The notes under the pieces are model-generated. The model saw nothing but the letters and a program-made list of their open reading frames with translations. It was not told where the DNA came from and did not search any database. A stretch of 64,000 bases of DNA from JAYPEY01 sp964519245 (GTDB taxonomy: Bacteria > Verrucomicrobiota > Verrucomicrobiia > Limisphaerales > JAYPEY01). Within the stretch, counting starts at the first letter, position 1. Each line of letters begins with the position of its first letter. The stretch covers positions 26,885 to 90,884 of the forward strand of contig CAZFLK010000004.1 of the NCBI GenBank assembly GCA_964519245.1. Reading direction: 5' to 3'. Below are positions 8,628-18,873 of the stretch, one piece after another. The translations under genes were made by a program, and so were the position numbers.

Positions 8628-11207
8628 CTACTGATCGACCTGCACGGTAAACGTCACCGATCCGGAACCGCCGGGCTGCAACGCGCCGGCGAAGGTCCAT
8701 TTCAAGGCGCCGACCGCTCCCACGCCGGGCGAGGTAATTGAGACGCCGGTCAGGCCGGAAGGCAGGGCGCCGGCGGCGGCGCTGACAAAGGTCGTGAACG
8801 TCGGTGTGTAATCCTGGATCACAATGTCCGCCAGAGGATCCGTCCCGTTGTGCGTATAAGTGATCGTGTAGTTGATGGGGTCCCCCGGTTTCGCCGTCGC
8901 CCGATCCACCTCCTTGTGCAGCGTCAGACTGGCGGTGGACGTTTCGCCGACAATGGTGAGATCATTCACGCTATATTGTCGGACCAGAAGCGGGGAGGAA
9001 TCCGTGTAGGTGAAATCGGCGGTGATGGTCACCTTGTTCTGCGCGTTGAAGGGCGCGTCGGCCGGAACGAACTGACGCAGGAGAATGCAGAGCTGCTCCC
9101 CTTCGGCGAGCGCTATCGCCCCGAGGATAACCGGCTCTCCCACATCCACCTGTCCATTGCAGTTCGTATCCCGGTAAATCAGGTTGCTCCACAGGGAGTT
9201 GGCCGGCGATTGAACCTCCGAAAATGAGAAACTCACACTGCCCGCGCTGCCGGCGAGGAAGACATGCGGATAGGCGACCGTGCTGCCCGGCTGCGCCGTG
9301 GCCGTGTTGTCGGCGATGAAGATATTGTCCGGCACATCGCCAAACAGGATACCCGTGTGCACATCGCCCGGTGTCAGCGTGAAGGAGACTGTATCCGTCG
9401 AGCGATCATAGCTCCCTCCGGTCGTCCCGGCGGAACCGCCCGTGGAAACAAAACCCGGGGGATTCGCCTCCACCACGGTGAAGGCCGTCGCCGAGGACAA
9501 CGCGACAAAGACATCAAAGGCCCCGGCGTTGTCCGTGGTGAAGGTCGTGGTGAACGCGCCGCCGCTGATCGTGACCTCCGCATTGGCCAACCCCGTTTCG
9601 CCGCCGTTCAACAAGCCGTCGTTTGCCGTGCCGCCGCCCGTGCCGGTGTCACGGAACACCTGTCCCGCAAGGCGGGCGCCCTGGATCACGCCGAAATTCT
9701 TGTTCGGTTGATCCGAGGCCACTAGATTGACCTCCCGAATCCAGTCCGGCTCCTCCGTGCCAAACCAGCCCGAAGGAATGTTCGGCGTCACATCGGCCAG
9801 GTTGGGGTTGTCGTCGATGACGACACGGTAACTCCCGGCCTCCAGTAGGAACTGGTAGGCTCCGGTCGTCGAGTTGACCGCCACGGCTTCCGTGGCGGGC
9901 CCTCCTGGGGACGCCGCCGGCATGACCTTGGCGTATAACGTCAAGCCCGTGCCCGCCTCCGCGCCGTCCTTCGCATTGTTCCGGTTCGCGTCCAGATACA
10001 CGTGTCCCGACAATTCCATGACGATGGTCAACACATCGAAGACCGACTCGCCGATCATCGGCTCGAAGGCCGACGTCGCCGTTGTTTCGATGGTGGCCGT
10101 GCCGCCGCCGGAACCCGGAACCTGATAACAAATCAGGATGTTGGTCACGCCCTCCGAAATCAGCGGCCCCGTATCCGGCAGGGAACTGCCGTCGCTGTCG
10201 GTGTCGGTCAGGAGAACATCCGTCCCGGGTTCGTAGACGCCGATCGTCCCGGCATCGCCGTAATACTGAATCGAGTTGGGGCTCCAACCTCCCGTGGTGA
10301 CGGAGAACAGGTTGAAGGTGTCCGTGCCTTTGCCGAAGTTCGTGATCGTGTGCGACTGGTAGGAGATCTCGCCGAAACGCACGTCGTTGGTGTTGTTCGG
10401 CGAGAAGGTCAACGCGGCAAACTGCGACGTGCCCGCGCCGCCGCCGCAACCACCCATGTTATCGTCCGCCTGCGCGCCGATCGATTGGGAAAACGGGTTA
10501 TTGTTCGAACTCGCGATGTGCCAACCGATGGCGTCGCCCGGGTCGATCCCAAGGCGATTCCAAGGCACCCGCCATTCCATCTCCGTGCCGTTCGGATGGC
10601 CCAGCCCGGTCATGTTGGCGAATGTGCGCTCGTTCTCGATCGTCCCCGGCATGTTGTAGCCGTCCGCCAGCCCATTGCCATCGGTCAGCGAATCGCCTCC
10701 GGCATTGACTGCTTCGTAGTCGCCCAGCGCCATATTCACCACCTGGTTGTTACCCTGCCAGCGGGCCACGATCACCGGCTCTCCCGACTGCATGATACCG
10801 TCATTGCTCAGATCGGCGTAGTAGATGAAGTAAATGCGGTTGTTCTCCGAGGCCTCGCGGGTCGTGTAGGCGAACAAGTAGGAATTGTTCCAAGTAAAAG
10901 TAAACGAACGCAGGTCCCGACCCGTGGACTGAATTGGACGGTCCCGATCCTGATTGCCGATGTTGTCACAGACATTGTTGTCCGTGTCCGGAATCACGGC
11001 CGTATACCACTGCGACATGTCCCCATCGATGTTGATGTTCACACCGATCGTCGGCAAGCCATCCTGAAAACCACACTGACAGGGCGGAATCGACTGCGAA
11101 ACGGCGGCCCAGCCCAGCGTCAGCGCGAGCAGCAATGCAAGCAACCGCCCCGCCACCGTGCCCGCCGGGGACGTCCAACGCTTGCTCGTGGATCGCAGAG
11201 GTCTCAT
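8628..11207 (-). CDS. Secreted DUF11/SdrD-type surface protein with N-terminal CBM9/DOMON-like region
   Basis: An 859-aa exported protein, last gene of a five-gene operon. A signal peptide occupies about residues 1-40 (hydrophobic core LLALLLALTLGWAA). Residues about 55-270 begin with NINIDGDMSQW and resemble the CBM9-like/DOMON beta-sandwich that often binds carbohydrate or reaches the cell surface. Two SdrD_B/Cna-B-like segments follow (LSGHVYLDANRNN near 400 and LAGQVFRDTG near 515), then a C-terminal DUF11 domain (TLHKEVDRATAKPGDPINYTI onward, about 765-859). No lipobox, sortase motif or C-terminal barrel strand is seen. It starts nine bases after the stop of the 494-aa gene and ends five bases from the convergent mqnA stop. 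Assignment to domain families is confident; function is inferred only as a surface-structure component. Confidence 0.82.
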   Translation of the reverse strand: MRPLRSTSKRWTSPAGTVAGRLLALLLALTLGWAAVSQSIPPCQCGFQDGLPTIGVNINIDGDMSQWYTAVIPDTDNNVCDNIGNQDRDRPIQSTGRDLRSFTFTWNNSYLFAYTTREASENNRIYFIYYADLSNDGIMQSGEPVIVARWQGNNQVVNMALGDYEAVNAGGDSLTDGNGLADGYNMPGTIENERTFANMTGLGHPNGTEMEWRVPWNRLGIDPGDAIGWHIASSNNNPFSQSIGAQADDNMGGCGGGAGTSQFAALTFSPNNTNDVRFGEISYQSHTITNFGKGTDTFNLFSVTTGGWSPNSIQYYGDAGTIGVYEPGTDVLLTDTDSDGSSLPDTGPLISEGVTNILICYQVPGSGGGTATIETTATSAFEPMIGESVFDVLTIVMELSGHVYLDANRNNAKDGAEAGTGLTLYAKVMPAASPGGPATEAVAVNSTTGAYQFLLEAGSYRVVIDDNPNLADVTPNIPSGWFGTEEPDWIREVNLVASDQPNKNFGVIQGARLAGQVFRDTGTGGGTANDGLLNGGETGLANAEVTISGGAFTTTFTTDNAGAFDVFVALSSATAFTVVEANPPGFVSTGGSAGTTGGSYDRSTDTVSFTLTPGDVHTGILFGDVPDNIFIADNTATAQPGSTVAYPHVFLAGSAGSVSFSFSEVQSPANSLWSNLIYRDTNCNGQVDVGEPVILGAIALAEGEQLCILLRQFVPADAPFNAQNKVTITADFTYTDSSPLLVRQYSVNDLTIVGETSTASLTLHKEVDRATAKPGDPINYTITYTHNGTDPLADIVIQDYTPTFTTFVSAAAGALPSGLTGVSITSPGVGAVGALKWTFAGALQPGGSGSVTFTVQVDQ

Positions 11208-11216
11208 GTCAGCTCA

Positions 11217-12701
11217 TCATTCATCGATCCCAAGAGGGGCCGCCAAAGCGGATTCCGCGAGGGCCGCCAGTTCACGACCTTTGGCCAAATAACGCCGCCC
11301 GGAGCCGCGTCCGTATCGTTTCGTCTGCAACTCGCCTCGAGCGAGCTCCACCTCGGCCTCGGCCAGAAGCCGGCCCAGAGCCCCGGTCTGATCACGGCTT
11401 CGCAACGCTTCCAACCGCTCGCGCAACTCGTCACTGGCGGGCGTCGATCGACCGATCTCGCGCCATTCCCACGAATGGCCATCGCTCCCCGCGCCCAGGC
11501 GCGCCAGGCTGAGGCGGCACTCCTCCCCCAAGGCCCGAACCACGGAGGCGCTCATCCGCCGCGCGCTCGCCTCCCGAGCAAACCGCAACCAATACGCCGC
11601 CCGGGCCAAGCCATGGCTTTCGACTGACCAACCTGCCGCGTGAGCGCGAACCAACGCCGCCTCCAACATCCCCAGGGCTTCCGCTTGCTCCCGTTTCCGG
11701 GCGGGGAACTCGGCCGCATGCCCGCCCCAGGCGTCCAGCGGAATCGGCCCCGGCGTCGCCATCTGCATCGGCTCGCCGGCAATCTTTTTCCATGCCACGG
11801 CGAGCCAACGCTCGGCCTTGGCATATTCGTCGACAGCCGTCAGCCACCCCCGCTTCCGGGTGATATGGGCCGCCTTGACCAACTGGATCTCAATCCACGC
11901 AACTTCCGCCAACCCCTTGCCAAAGTTCTGATTCTTCTTCAACTGTTCGATCTTCTCCCACATCACTGGACAACTCCGCGGCGCATCCACAATCTGCGGG
12001 GTCGACCACTCGACCTTTTTCCCGCCTTCCAACCGGAGCACGAGATTGGTCGCCTGGCTGAGCGCGCCTTCGATCATGGGCGAGCGCGGGTTCAACGCAT
12101 ACTCCGTGCGGGAGAAATCCAGCCAGGCATTCGCCTTGGCGATATGATAGACCCGGATGCCGGAAGCCGCCTCGGCGAACTTGTTGATCCGTCGTTGCCA
12201 CTGATCCAGGTAGCGCAGATCCTGACCGGCGCGATAATCCGAGATCCGCTCCTTCGGCGCGCTCAAGACCAACGGCTCCGGCTCCTTCACTTCCTTCCTC
12301 TTCTTGAACCATCTTGAAAACAGCCCGCCGCCCGCCCCTGCCTCCTCCGCCTGCGTCTCCGCTTTCGCCGCCGCCTTGGACGCCGGGGCGACCACGGGGG
12401 GCGCGTTCGTCTTGGCCGTCGCGGCAACCGCCGGAGCATTCACCGTCACCGGAACAGCCGTCGGAGGAATGACCGTGACCGACGGAGGCTTGATGGACAC
12501 CGCCGGCAAGGTGATTGTCCGCCCTCCCACGGTCACGAGCTTGTTGGTCGCCGCAGGCGCGCTCGACACGGCTTGAGGCGGAGTGACGGCAATCTTGAGC
12601 GTCGGGGCATTCGTTCCGCCCTGCGAAGTGACGACCGTCTGGGCGTCAACTCCCAGACAGCCGACAATCATGCCAACAATCATGGACCCGGGTTTCCTCA
12701 T
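11217..12701 (-). CDS. Exported protein of unknown function, coupled to the beta-barrel DUF11 protein
   Basis: A 494-aa protein I cannot assign to a named family. It has a short signal peptide (likely cut after VDA, residue 20), then a low-complexity Pro/Ala/Thr/Val-rich stretch (about 30-125) like a flexible periplasmic linker, a basic segment (RWFKKRKEVKEPEP), and from about residue 150 a helical region with repeated Trp/Ala/Lys/Glu-rich heptad-like stretches (DLRYLDQWQRRINKF, RVYHIAKANAWLDF, YAKAERWLAVAWKK). No OmpA peptidoglycan-binding motif is present. Its ATG overlaps the stop of the 2006-aa barrel gene (ATGA, 12698-12701) behind an AAGGACAAGGA ribosome-binding stretch, so the two are translationally coupled. 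I infer a periplasmic partner of the barrel protein. Confidence 0.75.
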   Translation of the reverse strand: MRKPGSMIVGMIVGCLGVDAQTVVTSQGGTNAPTLKIAVTPPQAVSSAPAATNKLVTVGGRTITLPAVSIKPPSVTVIPPTAVPVTVNAPAVAATAKTNAPPVVAPASKAAAKAETQAEEAGAGGGLFSRWFKKRKEVKEPEPLVLSAPKERISDYRAGQDLRYLDQWQRRINKFAEAASGIRVYHIAKANAWLDFSRTEYALNPRSPMIEGALSQATNLVLRLEGGKKVEWSTPQIVDAPRSCPVMWEKIEQLKKNQNFGKGLAEVAWIEIQLVKAAHITRKRGWLTAVDEYAKAERWLAVAWKKIAGEPMQMATPGPIPLDAWGGHAAEFPARKREQAEALGMLEAALVRAHAAGWSVESHGLARAAYWLRFAREASARRMSASVVRALGEECRLSLARLGAGSDGHSWEWREIGRSTPASDELRERLEALRSRDQTGALGRLLAEAEVELARGELQTKRYGRGSGRRYLAKGRELAALAESALAAPLGIDE

Positions 12702-15700
12702 TCCTTGTCCTTTCCGTCGCGCAATGGTTCGAACAATCCCTCGTCAAACTTCAATCTCAAGGCCATGTAGAGACCATGGCTCGTGTAGTCCTGACCCCGC
12801 AGGTCGCGGTCCTCGAAACCAAAGAAATTGTAGCCCAGGCCAATTCTCAGATTCTGACGCACCGTGTAGCCGATCTCCGGTCCCAGCCCGAATTTCACCG
12901 ATTCGAAATCCTGCGCGAAGAGGATGCTTCCGGTCAACCCGATGTCCCATTTGTCAGTCAATTCGTAGCTGATGCGCGAACCCAGCAGATGCGCCTGGTA
13001 GACGTCCTCGAACGGGGCCTGCTCCATCACCAACTTGCCGGCGTAGTGACCGCTGATCAGCCAGTCGGCCGTCGGTTGATAGTTCACGTCAGCCGAAAGG
13101 ACATTCACATGGCGCCGCTCATTCAAGGCTCCGCCAAAGGGATTGCCGTCCTCAATCTTGAACTCGTGCTTCATCAGGGCATTCCACTCGTCCGAATCCA
13201 ATTGCCGCCAGGCGAGCCCCGATTGGATTCGCGCCTGGAGCGTGTCCTTGCCGCCCTTGTTCGACGTCACATTCAGGATCGTCTTGCCCAGGAAGGTCCA
13301 GTTCTGGTTGATCCGCCGCGCATAGCCGAACGTGTTCAGCAGGTTGTCCGTCCCATTCGAGCGACGCAGCTCGATCCTGGCCGTGCCGCGCCAGTCCGGA
13401 TTGCGGGTGTACTCAATGCCCAGCGAAACCGCGGTGGATTCCGATGTCAGACCCGCGGTCATGGGATTGACGCGCTCAAACGTCGTGCGGGCGCGAAGCC
13501 CGTCCGAAAGGGTCCAGAGGTTGCGCAGGCCCATGGCGGCTTCCGCCTCGCGCCCCGCGAAGGTGTCGCGGGCCCGATACTCGTTGAACATCTGGCCGCC
13601 CTTCATGTACTCCTGCTCGAAACCAAACACCGTGCGATTCTGGCTCTGGGAGCCATTGAGTTCGAACGGGCCTCCCAACGCGTTCATGAATTCGTGCCGC
13701 GCGTAGACGCGCCCCTTGCCGTCCGCCTTGTAGTCCGCCCCCACCGCGACCAGGCGGTTGTCCGTGTTGACCACATCATTCTCCACCTCCGCGTAAGCAT
13801 CGAGATTCCGGATCGACGGCACCGGCCCGCCCGCCCGTAACCGGACACTGCGAACCTTGTTCGGCGCAACCCCCACCGTATTCGTGCTCGCCGGTCCGCC
13901 GGTTTCCTGGCTGACGCGGCCGTCCACCTGGATCACATAATTGCCTTTGAGCGATTTCTCGACGCCGGCGCGCACGCCTTTGCGGCTGCCATTGAGCCTG
14001 AAATCCTCGGTCACGATGCCCTCGAGGTTCAACCGGAGGCCGGGCCCGATCTTGCGGGAGGCCTCAACCCCGGCTTCAACCCGCCCGGGCAACTCGAAGG
14101 ACGAACTGTTGGTAAAGGTGTTTCCCGTCCTCGTGTAAAAGATCCGGGCGTCCGTCTTGTCATCGCTGTGCCGCAATTCCGCGCGACCGCCGTTGCCGGA
14201 ACCCATGAGATCCGACTCACTGCGAGCAACCTCGCCGATCAGGTGGGTCTTCTCGGCCAGCTTAATGGTCGCATTGGCGCTGTAGAGCTGGAAGTTGTCG
14301 AGCGGGTTCTCGTCGCGAACGACGCCGCCGCCCAACTCCACGCGCTCATGCACCTTCACCTTGCCATCCGCGCCATAGACCCAGAACTTGGTCCCGCCCT
14401 GATCCAACTCAAACGTGGCGCGAATCGAGATCGGGTTCAGGTTGGCGTCCAGGCTCGGAATCGGCTGCCGAAAAACGACCCGGCCGGTGAACGGCTCAAA
14501 TTCGTAATCCACGAAACGCGCCATCTGCTCGACCTTCAAGACCACGGCCGGCTGGTTGCGGTCGCGGGTCAGGATCTCGATGCGCTCGCTGTTAACCAGG
14601 CCGTTGGCCGTGCCGAAATTGTAGGGGCCGGAAGTGCCGTTGGCCGGAAGCTCCGCAACCATCTGCCGCGTGGTGTCCTGACTGGCCCAGGCGTTGACCT
14701 TCACCCGCTCACGCTCGTAGTGATAGTTGACGCCGTTGAGGCTGCGGTTGTAGTTGCCCAGGCTGCGCGCCTCGTCACGCTCGGTTCCCTGCGTGGTGTA
14801 GTCGCCATAAAGCAGGAAGCTCTTCCGATGGTCGATCCGGACGAACAGCTTGCCGGTCGACTGGGCGTCGAAGCCCCGCGTCGAGGAGTCGCCATAGATC
14901 GGATAGTATTCGTCCGGTTCGATGTCGCGAAACAATTTCTCGCGCTCATCCTTCTCGGAATCATAGCTGGCAGTCAGCAGATATTTGCCCAGCACCTTGC
15001 CCTTGAGGAAAAAGGCGGCGCGACCGGCCCCTTGGACGCGGCCGTCGTTTCCGGTCACCGAGAAATCGCGCAGCTCTTCCGAGAAGCCATCTGACGATCG
15101 GGCGGGGCGAATGGAGCCGGAAGCCAGGTCGCGCAGATTGATGGAGCCTTCAATGACGCCGACGGCCATGAAGGGCCTCAGGTTGGGCAGGAAAGCCAAC
15201 TCCTCCTCCGCCTTGATCACGCCGGCCGAAACTCGGATCAAGGCTGTCCCGGGATCCGTCGGCGGAACCAGTTCCACCACCGCCTTGCCTCCGCGCACGA
15301 AGATCTGCGTGCCCGGCTCCTTCTCGTTCTCATCCTTGACCTCCCAACGGCCCACGCTCGCCTCCAGGGTCACCGGAGTCTGAACCGTGACCGGCAGCCC
15401 CTGGGCGTCAACAATCGTGATCTCAATCGCCGCGTTGACATCGGTCTCCGCATAAACGTCCTGCGCTGGAAGCCGCAGGCGAATGGTCGCCAGGTCTCCC
15501 GGCGCCGTGACCCGAACCGTCTGCTCGCCACGCTGGTTGCCAAAGGGATCATACTGCTTCAAGGACAACGTGTTTTCACCGACCTCGAAATTCACGCCGA
15601 TGTACTCGTTGGCGTCCACCTGCTTGGATGCCAGACGCGCGCGCTTGCCGATGCGCTCCGACGGGATCTCGACCCCGTTCAATTCCAGCGTCAACCGGCT

Positions 15701-18700
15701 GTTCATCGGCCCCTTGACGCGCACGTTCGACTGCCGGGTCGGCAACACATCGCCGTCCCGAAGGTCCATGAAGGCCAAGGCGTTGTTCTCCACCTTCGGC
15801 AGATCCGCCTCCAGATCACCGGTAAAGGAGGCGTCAACCGGGCGCGCCGGCAGATTGGAGTTGGAGCCATTCAATGAGTCCCGGGGCAGCAGCGGCTTGA
15901 AGTTGGGCCGTGAAATCGGCGCATTCGTTCCCGAGCCCATCGGCCGGGACTCATCCCCGTCAACGCGCTGCTCCAAGCTCCGGAAGGCCGCCTCGTCGAT
16001 CAGGCTTCCCTGCGTCTGGTTCTGACCGATCATGCCCGTATTCGGCCGCGCCTTGACATCGCCAATATCCAGCGGCCGCCCATCGGCCCGCAACTGCCGT
16101 TGCAGCCCGACTTCAAGTTCATTGGACGCGCCTTCAAACTTGAGCCGCCGCCGAAGAACCTCCTCCCTTCCGCCGGCATCCGCCTCAATGGCGAAGTTCG
16201 CCTTGTGGAGTTCCCCGTTCGTCAATTCCACAAACCGGGTGGCTCCATCGCCGGCATTCTTGGTGGAAAGCACGCTCAACCTCGCGCCGTAGGGCAGCGT
16301 GATGGGATCGACCTTCAGCACATGGGTCCGCGCCGTGATGCCGTAGAGGTTGTAGAGGCCGTTGCGGTCCGTGATCACATAGTTGCCGTTCTCCATGTAG
16401 ATCCGGACGCCGGGCACGCCCATCTCGCCCTCGTCCTGGATCCGGTTGCCATTCTCATCCATGAAGATGCGCCCCACAATGACGCCCTTGTCCGTGAAGA
16501 CGCCGGGCTCCACCTTGACCTGCGCGGTGGCCAGGTTGCTGGTCGACGGCGGCGCCGCCGAGGTCGCCTGGGCCCGGTTGACGCCGTCCCCTTCCAATGC
16601 CCCCGGCCCCAATCGGACCTGATACGATAGTTCCACCGTGGTCGACGGCCCGATCGCTCCCAAGGCAAAAAGAAGCCGCGGGCCTTCGCCTCCCACCGGA
16701 TCGGCCAGGGACAGCCCATTGTACCGGGCCGTTCCAGGTTGATAGCGAAAGCCCGCGGGCAAATTGTCTTCCAAGGTCACCCCGCTCATGATGAACGCGG
16801 CGGTGTTCTTGATCTCAATGTTGTAAATGACCGAATCCCCCAGCTCGGCAACCTCTCTGGACGCCTTCTTGTCGACAAGCAGCGCCCCCAGGATGGCATC
16901 CGGATCGACCGGAACGTCCACCCGGACCGGCCCCGTGGACAGATCCACCGGAAAGTCGCCGCCGTAGGAGGCGGAAGCGACCACCGTGCGTCCCGCCGGC
17001 AACTGCGCCGGCGCAAAGGCGCTGGGATACTTGAACGCCGGCGGCGGCGTCACCTCCAACCGGTAGACGCTGGCCGAAACCAGCGGAAACTCATAGAGCC
17101 CGTCGACGCCGGTTGTCACCGTACTCGGCGCCGGCGTGACGGCATCCGCCAGCAGCACCGTCGCCGGACCGCCCGGATTGCCGCCATTGCCGGCTCCTGT
17201 CACATCGATCAGGCTCACCACCGCTCCCGCCACCGGCGTGTCGTCCTTGCTGCTGAAGACAATGCCGAACGGATCGATCAAGATCGTGGTCACCACCGTG
17301 CTTGAGCCGCAACCGCTGATCTCCGCCGCCAGGGAGTCGTTCTTCTTGGTCTGCATTATCCCGTCGCCGGTAACGACGGTATGCGTATTCGCATCCTGGG
17401 TGGCAATAAACGGCAACACCAGGAAACGCCCCGTATTTGGCCCGGTTTCCACCGCCTCAAACGACTCAGCATCGCCCGTCAAGGAAGACACCAAGGTGAT
17501 GACGCGCCGCTCGACGACCGTGGGAAACTCATTGCAAGCCGAGGCCTCGGCTCCGACATACAGCGGATTCCCCAGACGGGACACCGGCGTGGGCACCAAG
17601 AAATCGCTGCTCCGGTAGTACTCGATGGTCGGCTCGACCAGCGGCACCTCGACAACCACCGGATTCGAATCCTCCACCCGACTGGAAACGCCGTCATGGA
17701 AGTAGATCATGCCCGTGTTCACGATGTCGCCCGAGGCAATCGAGCTGATCTTCACCTTGAAGCTGATCTCGAAGGCGCTCTTGTCCGCCAAGGTGGGAAA
17801 CCCGACCCCGATCGCACCGACCTCAACCAAATCCGCGGGCGGCGTCGTGCGGTAGAAATGCAGGGGATCGCCATGGCGGTGATAGAGTCGCTCCCCGCCA
17901 AAATCCCGCTCGAAGGAGACGAACTCAGTGTTGCTCGGAATCACGTCCCGCACCACGCACATCATGCGTTCGAATCCGTCCACGTTGACCGCGATGGCTC
18001 CTAGAACGCCGCTGCCGACGTTGCTGCCCATCAAGTTGAACTCCACCTCGTCATTGCGTTGCGCCGTGGTCGTGGACGCGGATTTCACGATCTCAATCCG
18101 GGCCAACGAGCCCAGTACGGTGACAGTATCGGTCACCTGGGCGGTCACCCCCTGCACCATCGCCGTGGCCGACATGCGAACGACCGCGGCCTCATCCTTT
18201 GTGGCCCCGTCCGGGACCCGGCCCAAGATGACGAAACGCATCGATTGGCCGGCCGCCAGGGAAACCAGGGTCAAAGGATTGTGATTCTGGGGCCCCAAGG
18301 GAGGGCCTTCGGAGAAAATGACGGCCTCGCCAGCGTCAGCCAGTCCATTCCCGTTCACATCGTGGTAAAGCGTCAATCGCTCCAGATCGTAGTCGTCGGC
18401 CTGAAGATTGTGCACCTCAAGCCGGATGTCGGACAATCCATTGCCCCTGTTTTCCAAACGATGCGCGAAGGAGACCGTCGCGCCCGGCACATGCTCCTCG
18501 GTGTGGTCCGGCTCCAACAAGAGCCGCTCTTCCAACGCCACCTGAATACGCACCTGACTCGACATGACCTGCTCCCGAAATCCTGTTTCATCCTCATACT
18601 GGGCAAAGGCGCGATTGGTGATTTCGACACCGTGATCCGTCGCCAGGGCCATTGAGGAAGACAGACACAAGAGGACCGCAAGCAGCCAGACGGCGCTTCG

Positions 18701-18718
18701 GTCAGCACAACACGTCAT
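12698..18718 (-). CDS. Giant DUF11/SdrD/Ig-like protein with C-terminal outer-membrane beta-barrel
   Basis: About 2006 aa. A signal peptide precedes SMALA/TDHG. The first about 740 residues hold DUF11 and related Ig-like domains (for example KKASREVAELGDSVIYNIEI). An SdrD_B domain lies near 750-850 (GRIFMDENGNRIQDEGE; ITDRNGLYNLYG). Residues about 985-1180 are Big/invasin-like Ig domains. From about 1235 to the end the sequence alternates polar and apolar residues with aromatic girdles (YYPIYGDSS, SFLLYGDYTT, DWLISGHYAGKLV), as in an outer-membrane beta-barrel; the last strand (GLYMALRLKF) is followed by a 14-residue charged tail. ATG 18718 is chosen; an in-frame GTG at 18736 is the alternative, and a TGACGTGTT sequence repeats at both. 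The likely role is an outer-membrane anchor or exporter for the smaller DUF11 proteins of the operon (inferred). Confidence 0.82.
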   Translation of the reverse strand: MTCCADRSAVWLLAVLLCLSSSMALATDHGVEITNRAFAQYEDETGFREQVMSSQVRIQVALEERLLLEPDHTEEHVPGATVSFAHRLENRGNGLSDIRLEVHNLQADDYDLERLTLYHDVNGNGLADAGEAVIFSEGPPLGPQNHNPLTLVSLAAGQSMRFVILGRVPDGATKDEAAVVRMSATAMVQGVTAQVTDTVTVLGSLARIEIVKSASTTTAQRNDEVEFNLMGSNVGSGVLGAIAVNVDGFERMMCVVRDVIPSNTEFVSFERDFGGERLYHRHGDPLHFYRTTPPADLVEVGAIGVGFPTLADKSAFEISFKVKISSIASGDIVNTGMIYFHDGVSSRVEDSNPVVVEVPLVEPTIEYYRSSDFLVPTPVSRLGNPLYVGAEASACNEFPTVVERRVITLVSSLTGDAESFEAVETGPNTGRFLVLPFIATQDANTHTVVTGDGIMQTKKNDSLAAEISGCGSSTVVTTILIDPFGIVFSSKDDTPVAGAVVSLIDVTGAGNGGNPGGPATVLLADAVTPAPSTVTTGVDGLYEFPLVSASVYRLEVTPPPAFKYPSAFAPAQLPAGRTVVASASYGGDFPVDLSTGPVRVDVPVDPDAILGALLVDKKASREVAELGDSVIYNIEIKNTAAFIMSGVTLEDNLPAGFRYQPGTARYNGLSLADPVGGEGPRLLFALGAIGPSTTVELSYQVRLGPGALEGDGVNRAQATSAAPPSTSNLATAQVKVEPGVFTDKGVIVGRIFMDENGNRIQDEGEMGVPGVRIYMENGNYVITDRNGLYNLYGITARTHVLKVDPITLPYGARLSVLSTKNAGDGATRFVELTNGELHKANFAIEADAGGREEVLRRRLKFEGASNELEVGLQRQLRADGRPLDIGDVKARPNTGMIGQNQTQGSLIDEAAFRSLEQRVDGDESRPMGSGTNAPISRPNFKPLLPRDSLNGSNSNLPARPVDASFTGDLEADLPKVENNALAFMDLRDGDVLPTRQSNVRVKGPMNSRLTLELNGVEIPSERIGKRARLASKQVDANEYIGVNFEVGENTLSLKQYDPFGNQRGEQTVRVTAPGDLATIRLRLPAQDVYAETDVNAAIEITIVDAQGLPVTVQTPVTLEASVGRWEVKDENEKEPGTQIFVRGGKAVVELVPPTDPGTALIRVSAGVIKAEEELAFLPNLRPFMAVGVIEGSINLRDLASGSIRPARSSDGFSEELRDFSVTGNDGRVQGAGRAAFFLKGKVLGKYLLTASYDSEKDEREKLFRDIEPDEYYPIYGDSSTRGFDAQSTGKLFVRIDHRKSFLLYGDYTTQGTERDEARSLGNYNRSLNGVNYHYERERVKVNAWASQDTTRQMVAELPANGTSGPYNFGTANGLVNSERIEILTRDRNQPAVVLKVEQMARFVDYEFEPFTGRVVFRQPIPSLDANLNPISIRATFELDQGGTKFWVYGADGKVKVHERVELGGGVVRDENPLDNFQLYSANATIKLAEKTHLIGEVARSESDLMGSGNGGRAELRHSDDKTDARIFYTRTGNTFTNSSSFELPGRVEAGVEASRKIGPGLRLNLEGIVTEDFRLNGSRKGVRAGVEKSLKGNYVIQVDGRVSQETGGPASTNTVGVAPNKVRSVRLRAGGPVPSIRNLDAYAEVENDVVNTDNRLVAVGADYKADGKGRVYARHEFMNALGGPFELNGSQSQNRTVFGFEQEYMKGGQMFNEYRARDTFAGREAEAAMGLRNLWTLSDGLRARTTFERVNPMTAGLTSESTAVSLGIEYTRNPDWRGTARIELRRSNGTDNLLNTFGYARRINQNWTFLGKTILNVTSNKGGKDTLQARIQSGLAWRQLDSDEWNALMKHEFKIEDGNPFGGALNERRHVNVLSADVNYQPTADWLISGHYAGKLVMEQAPFEDVYQAHLLGSRISYELTDKWDIGLTGSILFAQDFESVKFGLGPEIGYTVRQNLRIGLGYNFFGFEDRDLRGQDYTSHGLYMALRLKFDEGLFEPLRDGKDKE

Positions 18719-18873
18719 GTGTCTGTAACACGTCACTTCAAACGCGACCTAAAGGGAGATTTTCTGAGGGCACACCGGTACTGTTGCCATCCGAGAGGGT
18801 TGGAATCCGACGGTTTGCGACGACCCCCTCGCGGGGTTCCGCATCGACCTGGCCAAGCAATATTTTTGGCCCA

